DNA from: Chitinimonas prasina
GTDB lineage: Bacteria > Pseudomonadota > Gammaproteobacteria > Burkholderiales > Chitinimonadaceae
Length of the DNA stretch: 64,000 nucleotides
Direction: 5' to 3'
NCBI RefSeq assembly: GCF_030160395.1
Contig: NZ_BSOG01000004.1
Location: forward strand, 307,844-371,843
Of this stretch, positions 57,499 through 64,000 are shown in pieces; position 1 is the stretch's first letter, and every line of letters starts with the position of its first letter. The position numbers and the translations under genes are program-made. The notes under the pieces were generated by a model. The model was not told the origin of the DNA and did not search any database. It worked only from the letters and a program-made list of their open reading frames with translations.

Positions 57499-58657
57499 CC
57501 TGCGCAACCGCATCGGCCAGCTCATCGATGCGGCTCTCATCCAGGCCCGCCAGATTGATGCGGCCACCTGCCACCAGGTAGATGGCAAATTCATCGCGCA
57601 GCCGGGCGATCGCCGCGTCGCTTAGTGGCAACATGGAGAACATGCCTTTGTGCTTGCGCAGGTAGTCTGCCGCCAGGCCGCGCTGCGCCAATGCTGTAGC
57701 CAGCCTGTCGCGACTAGCCAGCATGCGCAGGCGCATGGCTTCGAGCTCGACCTGCCAGCTGGCCCGCAAGTCATCAGACGCCATGATCATGGCCACGATC
57801 TCGGCACCATGGTCCGGCGGCATGGTGTAGCTGCGCCGCGCCAGTTCGAACAACTTGCCGCGCACCAGCGCAGGCTGCGCCGATTTCACCATGGCAGCGC
57901 CAGTACGCTCGCGATACAGGCCAAAATGCTTGGAGCACGAATACACCAGCAGCATTTCGGGGCAAGCCGCAGCCAATACCCGCAAACCGGCGGCATCCTG
58001 TTCCAGCCCATCGCCAAAACCCTGGTAGGCCATATCGACAAACGGCAGGAATCCCTGTGCCTGCGCCATGGTGGCAATCGCCTGCCAATCGGCCAGGGTC
58101 AGGTCCAGGCCACTGGGGTTGTGGCAGCAGCCATGCAGCAGCAGCACATCATCCTGGCCCAAGCCCGCCACCGCCTCAAGAAAGGCCTCGCGCCGCAGGG
58201 TGCCTGTCGCCACGTCCAGATAGGGATAGCGCTCAACCGCCAGGCCGGCAGCCTGCATGATGGGCGCGTGGTTCACATAGCTGGGGTCGCTGATCCAGAC
58301 CTTGGCATGACGCCGGCTGGCGGCAATCAGGTCTGCCACCAAGCGCAAGGCACCGCTGGCCCCAGGGGTCTGTATGGTCACCCAGGCGCTGGCGTCAGCC
58401 TCCTGCCCCAGCACCAGTTGCTCCACGCAACGGTTGAAGCGCAGATTGCCCGCCAGGCCAACGTAGCTCTTGCTGGGCTGATTGGCCGCAAGCTGCTGTT
58501 CCGCCTCGCGCACTGCCGCCATCACAGGCGTGTTGCCGGCGGCATCGCGATACACCCCCACGCCCAGATCCAGCTTGTGGGTGCGGCCATCTGCGCGGAA
58601 AGCCTCCGCTACCGACAATATCGGATCAACAGCCGCAGGGCTCAGATTCTGGAACAT
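57482..58657 (-). CDS. Aromatic amino acid aminotransferase (AspC/TyrB family)
   Basis: A 391-residue type I aminotransferase. It has LDLGVGVYRDAAGNTPVMAA near the start, KSYVGLAGNLRFNRCVEQLV, GASGALRLVADLI, LLHGCCHNPSGLDLTLADW and the PLP lysine in VYSCSKHFGLYRERTGAAM. A C-terminal arginine for the carboxylate lies near GGRINLAGL. It should convert aspartate or aromatic amino acids with 2-oxoglutarate. The TTGGAGT ribosome site supports the start at 58657. It overlaps the end of the convergent hydrolase gene by 17 bp. Confidence 0.92.
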   Translation of the reverse strand: MFQNLSPAAVDPILSVAEAFRADGRTHKLDLGVGVYRDAAGNTPVMAAVREAEQQLAANQPSKSYVGLAGNLRFNRCVEQLVLGQEADASAWVTIQTPGASGALRLVADLIAASRRHAKVWISDPSYVNHAPIMQAAGLAVERYPYLDVATGTLRREAFLEAVAGLGQDDVLLLHGCCHNPSGLDLTLADWQAIATMAQAQGFLPFVDMAYQGFGDGLEQDAAGLRVLAAACPEMLLVYSCSKHFGLYRERTGAAMVKSAQPALVRGKLFELARRSYTMPPDHGAEIVAMIMASDDLRASWQVELEAMRLRMLASRDRLATALAQRGLAADYLRKHKGMFSMLPLSDAAIARLRDEFAIYLVAGGRINLAGLDESRIDELADAVAQVSQAG

Positions 58658-58760
58658 GGGTGACTCCAAGTAAAAATAGGTAAGAAACACGCAAGCGCGC
58701 CGCGAGCAAGTACCAGGACGTTGCACCTGCAGAGAGTATGAGCCGGCAGTGGCGCCAACC

Positions 58761-59696
58761 CTATCGGGACAAACGGTGGGTCAGCACCACGCCAGCCACG
58801 ATCAAGCCCATGCCCAGCAGGGACGCCAGCGTGGGCACTTCCCCAAACAAGGGCAGTGCCAGCACCGACGCGACTACCGGCGTCAATGCACCCGCAGCCG
58901 CCGCCCGACCAGCACCCAAGCGAGCAATGGCAAAGGCGTAGCAGAGCGTGGACAGCAAGCCCACACCCAAGCCCTGCACCGCGACATGGAAACCCAGCGA
59001 CGCCACCGGCAGGGCCAGCAGCCCGACGGGAGGATGCAGCACCAGCCAAACGGCCAGCAAAGCCAGCGAGCCACAGGAGATAACGGCAGCGCCCTCCCAA
59101 GGGCTGAGGCCAGACTGCTTGAGCGACACCGTGAAGTTGGCCCACATCAGGCTACCCAACAGGAACAAGCCATAGCCCTGCCAGATATCGCCACTGCCAT
59201 GATTAAGCAAGAGCATCAGCACCACGCCGGCCGCGATCAAGCCCAGTGCCCGCAGCTTGACGCTGGCCCAGGCCTGGCCGTAAAGCAAGACGGAGATGGC
59301 CGCCACGAAAAGGGGCAAGGTGCCCGGTATCAGGGTCGCCCCATCGCTGACCGGTGCGTGCCGCATACCCAGGCCGGCCACCAGAAAGTAAGGCAAGCCA
59401 CTGCCCGCCAGTATGCTTAGTAGATGGTGCAGGGGCACGGCTGCAATGCGCCGCCACTGCCGCAGCAGCACAGGCAGAAACACCAGGCCCGCCGGGCCAA
59501 AACGCACCAGCGCCAGCTCATCCGGCGCCAGGTTGGCACGCGCACCGGCACGTAGCGACAAGAAGAACCCCGCCCAGATCAATACCGTCACCACCAGCGC
59601 AGCCACCCCCAGCATCACGCCACGGCGCTGCGCATCAAGGGTGTCGACCAGGCCACCGGCAGGCAGCGTCAGGCGGGCATCGACAGGGGTAGTCAT
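58761..59696 (-). CDS. DMT-superfamily EamA-type exporter
   Basis: A 311-residue membrane protein with about ten helices in two EamA repeats. Helices include VAALVVTVLIWAGFFLSLRA, the LIPGTLPLFVAAISVLLYG loop, and VASVLALPLFGEVPTLASLL in the second repeat. EamA proteins export amino acids or metabolites. It diverges from an Lrp-type regulator gene across about 150 bp, so an amino-acid export role under Lrp control is likely. The substrate is unknown. Confidence 0.88.
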   Translation of the reverse strand: MTTPVDARLTLPAGGLVDTLDAQRRGVMLGVAALVVTVLIWAGFFLSLRAGARANLAPDELALVRFGPAGLVFLPVLLRQWRRIAAVPLHHLLSILAGSGLPYFLVAGLGMRHAPVSDGATLIPGTLPLFVAAISVLLYGQAWASVKLRALGLIAAGVVLMLLLNHGSGDIWQGYGLFLLGSLMWANFTVSLKQSGLSPWEGAAVISCGSLALLAVWLVLHPPVGLLALPVASLGFHVAVQGLGVGLLSTLCYAFAIARLGAGRAAAAGALTPVVASVLALPLFGEVPTLASLLGMGLIVAGVVLTHRLSR

Positions 59697-59847
59697 GGCA
59701 GAACTCCAGCGGGGCGGGGAATGCGCAAATTATCCGCCGCAAGCCAGGGTGTTTATGGGCATAGTTCGCATGGCAGCTCACCGATATTGGCAATATCCAC
59801 CAATCAACCCCACAATATGAGTGGAAACCACCAAGACTACTCAGACC

Positions 59848-60309
59848 ATGGACCGCATAGACAGGCAGATGCTGCAGCTGTTGCAACAGGAAGGCCGGCT
59901 CAGCACGGTAGAACTGGCCGAGCGCGTCGCCCTCTCGCCCTCGCCTTGCGCACGCCGGCTCAAGCGGCTGGAAGACAGCGGCATCATCAGCAGCTACCGG
60001 GCCGTACTCAACCGCAAGCTGCTGCAGTTGGCCACCACGGTATTCGTCAACGTACGGCTGATGCACCACCGCGAAGACGCCGTCAGGCTGTTTGAAGAAG
60101 CCGTCACCACCATGGACGAGGTGATCGCCTGCCACGTGGTGTCGGGCGCTTTCGATTACCTATTGGAAGTCGTGGTGCGCGACCTGCCCGACTACGAAAA
60201 ACTGGTGCGCAAGCTCCAGGCACTCAGCATGGTGCAGGACATCACCAGCAACTTCGCCATACGCACCGTAAAGAGCGGCACGCCACTGCCCCTGCCTGGG
60301 CAGCTTTAA
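59848..60309 (+). CDS. Lrp/AsnC-family transcriptional regulator
   Basis: A 153-residue regulator. The N-terminal winged helix is DRIDRQMLQLLQQEGRLSTV and LAERVALSPSPCARRLKRLE. The C-terminal RAM ligand-binding domain follows (VIACHVVSGAFDYLLEVVVR). Such regulators respond to amino acids. It lies divergent to an EamA exporter, a common pairing in which the regulator controls the exporter. The start is chosen at the ATG 59848; a GTG at 59821 would add nine residues and neither has a clear ribosome site. Confidence 0.9.
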   Translation: MDRIDRQMLQLLQQEGRLSTVELAERVALSPSPCARRLKRLEDSGIISSYRAVLNRKLLQLATTVFVNVRLMHHREDAVRLFEEAVTTMDEVIACHVVSGAFDYLLEVVVRDLPDYEKLVRKLQALSMVQDITSNFAIRTVKSGTPLPLPGQL

Positions 60310-60316
60310 GCGCTGC

Positions 60317-60407
60317 TAGCGGCACCCAGCGCTGCGGTTCTGGCTGGGCGGGCAAGTGCTGGCACGCAGCAGGCGCGGGCGGCGGACAGTACACGGGTAC
60401 GGTGTGG
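60317..60407. repeat. Dispersed palindromic repeat, degenerate copy 3
   Basis: TAGCGGCACCCAGCGCTGCGGTTCTGG resembles the left end of copy 1 at 17559, read as CCCAGCG-GCGGTTCTGG with small changes. The centre has CAGTACACGGGTAC, comparable to CAGTACGTGGGTAC of copy 1. The right end is not recognisable. It sits between the Lrp gene and the large composite gene. Confidence 0.45.
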
Positions 60408-60549
60408 ATTCTGCTTGAACTGATCACTCGTGCTTGCCGGTCAAGATCGTGCTGCAGATTTTTCATGCGTACGTTGCTAAGCAGGTGACCTGTGATGGAT
60501 CATTGGCAGCTTATCTGCGCTATTTACACCACCTCAGTGGACTCAATTT

Positions 60550-63500
60550 ATGGCACATCCTATGAAAACACTGATAGCTTTTTCGGACCGCTGGGGAACG
60601 CAATTTGGTGGTATCAACAGCTTTAACCAAGATTTACTAACCCACTTTGCTATTGCATTTCATGGGCGTGTCCGGACGGTTTGCGTTGTGCTTGAAACGG
60701 ATGATGCCCAGATTCTGGAAGCGAAAGACAGACTGGTTCAACTGGTTTCACTTAACTTGATTGGAAGAAAAGGGTTTCCGGCCGACCTGGCGCCTCAGGC
60801 AAAGGACGCGCTGCAGGCTCAAGGTGTTGAGATAGATGGCGCGCACACTGTCTGGCTTGGCCATGACCGCATCACGGGGGGCATCGCGATACGTGCAGCA
60901 CAGCATTGTGGTGGCAAGTCTGCGCTTATTCACCACATGAGTTACAAGGATTACGAATCGTTCTGCGAAAACAGCGCAATGGCGCATCAGAAATTCACAG
61001 AGCAGAAAACGCTGTTTGAACAGGCTGATATCAAGCTGGCCGTTGGGCCATGGCTACGTGATGCGCTGGTTGACATGCTGGATGAGTCCCACATTGCCAT
61101 GCTGGTGCCGGGAATGCCGGACATTCAAGTTAGGCAGAATCCCTCACGCAACTTTAAAGGCTTTATCAGCGGACGGCTCAGCGACGATGCCAAAAAACTC
61201 AAGCAGGGCCATTTGGGGGTGGCTGCCTTTGCCAATGCAATCAAGAAGGCGAGTGTCGATACAGCGCTCCCCGATGTGTTGCACGGCACGAATCAGCCGG
61301 CGTTGACGCTGAGGGGTGTCGATTTTGAGCAAAACGCCAGTTCTGATCACGCGGAGGCGGAAGCTGAACTGAAAAACTATGCCGAGCATCACGCAGGCCG
61401 TGTTTTTCCCATGAATGCCCTACCGTTTACCACCAATCGCGCGGAGCTGTTTGCGGATTTGCGCAATGCTAATGTAGCGATGATGCCATCCTGGCATGAA
61501 GGGTTTGGTTTGGTCGGATGGGAGGCGATTGCAGCTGGAGTACCGTTGATCGTCAGTCAGAAAAGCGGGCTTTATCGTTTGCTGCACGATTATGATGATG
61601 GCATTTTCAAAAATCTAGTGCATCCAATCGATGTCCTGGGCAGTCATGAAGAGCCCTTCTTCAAGGATCGCGATCTGGAGCAACTGACCCAGCTTATTCT
61701 GGAGGTCGCTAAAAATCCTCAGCAAGCTCGGGATAAGGCCATACGCTTGCGGCAATACTGTGCTGACAAATACAGCTGGGCTAATTGCGCGCAGGCACTG
61801 GCCGAAGCGCTGAATTGGGAGGAGGTGGTGCGCCCCCCGATAGCGCAGTCAGCGCCAAAGCATCAGCAGGTGCAAGCAGAATCTGCCCCGATGGCGACAA
61901 CTAGTAAGCCCATGCTAGAAATGCCCCGTCCGGTTTGGCGCCCTGATGCTGGGCTGAGCCACAGCAGGCTACTGCAGGCAGAAGAAGCCGTTCTGCCCTT
62001 TGATGCGGATCGCGAGCCTTTTTTGCGTGAGCAGCTTGACTGGGCCAAGTCAATAGAATATCCCATTTCTCTTCGTTTGCTCACTGGCGTGGGCGGTACC
62101 GGAAAAACGCGCCTAGCGCTGGAGTTGTGTCTACGACTGAATGAAGAAGGCTGGCAAAGCGGCTTTTTACCCAACAAAGATGCGCAGATTGAAAACACGG
62201 TGCGTAGCCTGGCATTGACCAAACAGCCGGTCTGCCTAGTCATCGATTATGCAGAAACCCGTCAGCAGGAATTGCTGAAACTACTGAAAACGCTGCTGAA
62301 GGCCTCGCTGAATCATCCTTTCCGGATCGTACTACTGGCACGGGATGGGGGCGAATGGTGGGATCTGCTTGCGGGCAAAGACGCCGAATGCGAAGCATTG
62401 CTGGGGGGGCGAGCTACCACTGGCCCCTATACGCTGCCTAAGTTGCACGACTCCCAGGCAAGCCGGCTATCAGCGTATCGACGCGCCATGGCCGCATTTG
62501 CGGAACGACTCGCCACCCCCGAGCTGCTGGCCATTCCGCATTTGGCGGACGACCATTTCGGGCATCCGCTATATGTGCAGATGGTGGCGCTTCTGGCCTT
62601 GCATGGGGAGCAGCCCGGCTCTGCAGAGGCGGTAGCCCGGGCTTTGATTGGCCATGAGCGACGCTATTGGCAGAAAGTGCTTGCGGATATCCCAGCCAGT
62701 GCCACGCCTCACGAAGAGAGCGCCAGTTTGTTCATGGCACTGGCAACGCTGGTCAATGGTCTGCACACCCCGCGTGAGGGTGAGGCGTTGTGGGTTGACG
62801 CTGGCGAGGATAAGGCGCGGTTCAAATCGCTGTTCGGCAAATTAGCCCCGCTTTACCCTGGGCGCCAGGGAGTACAGGCCCTCCGGCCGGATTTATTGGG
62901 CGAAGCATTAGTCGCCCAAGTGCTGCTAGGGGTGAATGGGGCCAATTTGCTGCGCGCTGTGCTAGGGCACAAACAGGCTAGTGTGCGGCGCTCAGCGTTG
63001 ACCGTGCTTGCCCGGCTGCTGCGGCACCGGGCCGAGCTTGCAGACATGATCGAACCTTTGTTGGGCGAGTATTTTTTAACCTGCGCCGACGACTTCGTCG
63101 CTGTGATGATTGAAACCCCGGGGCCGTTGTCTCATAGCATTGAGAACGCCTTTTCACTTCTGAATACGCAAAGAAAAAACCAAGTCAGCGGAATATTGGT
63201 AAAACACTTAACAGATGAAACTATCCCGCTCGTCGACTTGGGGGTTATGGTGTTCAAGGCTCAGCTGACAAAAATTGAATGCAAAGCAGGTCGTATCACC
63301 AGCGAAGATCAAGCCAATAAAGGTCGCACATTGGGTGATTTAGCTACTTGGCTTAGCTGGCAAGGTCTTATTAACGAGGCCGAGAAAAATGCCTTTCAGT
63401 CACTGGAAATCATGGAAAAGCTCGCCCGTGCCAAACCGGGGCGGTTTGAGCCCGATTGGGCGCTGTCACTGAGCAATTACGCCAGCCACCTGAGCGACTT

Positions 63501-64000
63501 GGGTCGTAGTGAGGAGGCGGCGGAGAAAGCTCTTCAGGCGCTGGAAATCCTGGAGAAACTCGCCCGTGCCAAACCGGAGCGGTTTGAGCCGGAATGGGCG
63601 ACGTCACTGAGCAATTACGCCAGCCACCTGGGCAACTTGGGTCGTAGCGAGGAGGCGGCGGAGAAAACTCTTCAGGCGCTGGAAATCCTGGAGAAACTCG
63701 CCCGTGCCAAACCTGAGCGGTTTGAGCCGGAATGGGCAAGGTCACTGAGCAATTACGCCAGCCAGCTGAGCAACTTGGGTCGTAGCGAGGAGGCGGCAGA
63801 GAAAGCTCTTCAGGCCCTGGAAATCCGGGAGAAACTCGCCCGTGCCAAACCGGAGCGGTTTGAGCCAGATTGGGCAACGTCACTGAGCAATTACGCCAGC
63901 CACCTGGGCGACTTGGGTCGTAGTGAGGAGGCGGCGGAGAAAGCTCTTCAGGCCCTGGAAATCCGGGAGAAACTCGCCCGTGCCAAACCGGAGCGGTTTG
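60550..64000 (+). CDS. Glycosyltransferase-STAND NTPase-TPR fusion protein (open at window end)
   Basis: A frame of at least 1150 codons that runs off the window. Residues 1 to about 424 form a GT-B glycosyltransferase of GT4 type, with MKTLIAFSDRWGTQFGG near the start and the EX7E motif E317 to E325 in SWHEGFGLVGWEAIAAG. A Pro/Gln-rich linker (about 425-470) leads to a STAND-type P-loop ATPase: LLQAEEAVLPFDADREPF, Walker A GVGGTGKT (513-520), Walker B CLVIDYAE with D566, and the LLARDGGEWW sensor region with R598. Helical repeats follow and then 46-residue TPR units from residue 952. Start choices are 60550 or 60562; neither has a strong ribosome site. Codon use is less GC-rich than in neighbours. 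STAND-TPR proteins with an N-terminal effector are typical of NLR-like anti-phage or conflict systems; a role of the glycosyltransferase as effector is inference. Confidence 0.85.
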   Translation, partial: MAHPMKTLIAFSDRWGTQFGGINSFNQDLLTHFAIAFHGRVRTVCVVLETDDAQILEAKDRLVQLVSLNLIGRKGFPADLAPQAKDALQAQGVEIDGAHTVWLGHDRITGGIAIRAAQHCGGKSALIHHMSYKDYESFCENSAMAHQKFTEQKTLFEQADIKLAVGPWLRDALVDMLDESHIAMLVPGMPDIQVRQNPSRNFKGFISGRLSDDAKKLKQGHLGVAAFANAIKKASVDTALPDVLHGTNQPALTLRGVDFEQNASSDHAEAEAELKNYAEHHAGRVFPMNALPFTTNRAELFADLRNANVAMMPSWHEGFGLVGWEAIAAGVPLIVSQKSGLYRLLHDYDDGIFKNLVHPIDVLGSHEEPFFKDRDLEQLTQLILEVAKNPQQARDKAIRLRQYCADKYSWANCAQALAEALNWEEVVRPPIAQSAPKHQQVQAESAPMATTSKPMLEMPRPVWRPDAGLSHSRLLQAEEAVLPFDADREPFLREQLDWAKSIEYPISLRLLTGVGGTGKTRLALELCLRLNEEGWQSGFLPNKDAQIENTVRSLALTKQPVCLVIDYAETRQQELLKLLKTLLKASLNHPFRIVLLARDGGEWWDLLAGKDAECEALLGGRATTGPYTLPKLHDSQASRLSAYRRAMAAFAERLATPELLAIPHLADDHFGHPLYVQMVALLALHGEQPGSAEAVARALIGHERRYWQKVLADIPASATPHEESASLFMALATLVNGLHTPREGEALWVDAGEDKARFKSLFGKLAPLYPGRQGVQALRPDLLGEALVAQVLLGVNGANLLRAVLGHKQASVRRSALTVLARLLRHRAELADMIEPLLGEYFLTCADDFVAVMIETPGPLSHSIENAFSLLNTQRKNQVSGILVKHLTDETIPLVDLGVMVFKAQLTKIECKAGRITSEDQANKGRTLGDLATWLSWQGLINEAEKNAFQSLEIMEKLARAKPGRFEPDWALSLSNYASHLSDLGRSEEAAEKALQALEILEKLARAKPERFEPEWATSLSNYASHLGNLGRSEEAAEKTLQALEILEKLARAKPERFEPEWARSLSNYASQLSNLGRSEEAAEKALQALEIREKLARAKPERFEPDWATSLSNYASHLGDLGRSEEAAEKALQALEIREKLARAKPERF
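63403..64000 (+). repeat. Tandem 138-bp repeats encoding 46-residue TPR units
   Basis: Units start at 63403, 63541, 63679, 63817 and 63955 (the last cut by the window). Each codes for LEIxEKLARAKPERFEPxW followed by SLSNYASHL and LGRSEEAAEKALQA. Units two to four are nearly identical at DNA level, the first slightly diverged. Such near-identity points to recent expansion or gene conversion. The minus strand is also open over this stretch, which is only a by-product of the repeat. Confidence 0.95.

Noticed and set aside
63410..63883. A long minus-strand frame with regular Pro-rich repeats
   Set aside because: It is the antisense of the TPR repeat array; the plus strand carries the recognisable domains and the open frame continues from upstream.
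63403..64000. Regular repeats that could suggest a CRISPR array
   Set aside because: The 138-bp units are head-to-tail with no distinct spacers, keep the reading frame and encode TPR helices.

Overview
The window is a 64-kb piece of a GC-rich, Gram-negative chromosome. The best guess is a motile betaproteobacterium of the Neisseriales/Chromobacterium/Chitinimonas kind. This is inferred from the fliE-to-fliR operon under FleSR-type sigma-54 control, the CheY-CheZ-CheA cluster with CheV adaptors, a Fur-controlled heme locus, and the PII, NudC, CoaBC and Dut proteins. No rRNA or tRNA gene was recognised, so the genus is not fixed.

Layout. 1-7.1 kb: two-component regulation (a truncated 7TMR-DISM sensor facing a NarL-type regulator; an RstAB-like pair), a VWA/CoxE-like protein, an AraC regulator and an S41 lipoprotein protease. 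7.3-14.0 kb: a heme-uptake locus with a perfect Fur box, hemP, a TonB-dependent receptor, hmuS, hmuT, a VOC-fold gene, hmuU and hmuV. 14.2-17.5 kb: small housekeeping genes (VC0807-like membrane protein, YciI, BolA, parvulin, PII) and a secreted orphan. 18.0-30.1 kb, minus strand: fliE-F-G-H-I-J-K-L-M-N-O-P-Q-R, with a sigma-54 promoter before fliE. 30.1-35.5 kb, minus strand: fleR, a lone CheB catalytic domain, a REC-SpoIIE phosphatase-anti-sigma kinase fusion, a STAS protein and fleS. 35.8-42.3 kb, plus strand: two tandem cheV genes, cheY, cheZ, cheA and an EAL-like/HDOD protein. 42.4-46.2 kb: dut, coaBC, radC, a 276-bp nested palindrome and an EF-hand-like protein. 46.4-51.4 kb: a complete branched-chain amino-acid ABC transporter. 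51.5-60.3 kb: a MoCF-domain protein, an ATP-grasp protein, nudC, a chemoreceptor, a PilZ protein, a beta-lactamase-fold serine hydrolase, an aromatic aminotransferase, and a DMT exporter facing an Lrp regulator.

The most unusual part is at the right edge. From 60550 to the end of the window one reading frame of at least 1150 codons stays open. It encodes a GT-B (GT4-like) glycosyltransferase domain fused to a STAND P-loop NTPase and then to nearly identical 46-residue TPR units. This is the architecture of NLR-like bacterial conflict proteins, here with a glycosyltransferase in the effector position. Its codon use looks less GC-biased than its neighbours, and a dispersed palindromic repeat marks the junction, both consistent with an acquired defence or conflict gene.

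Functionally the centre of the window is a motility and chemotaxis island. FleSR would switch on the fliE operon through sigma-54, the REC-SpoIIE/STAS partner-switch genes sit between fleS and fleR, and the cheV-cheA cluster diverges from it. Several families of imperfect palindromic repeats lie in the gaps, one of them inside the fli operon.
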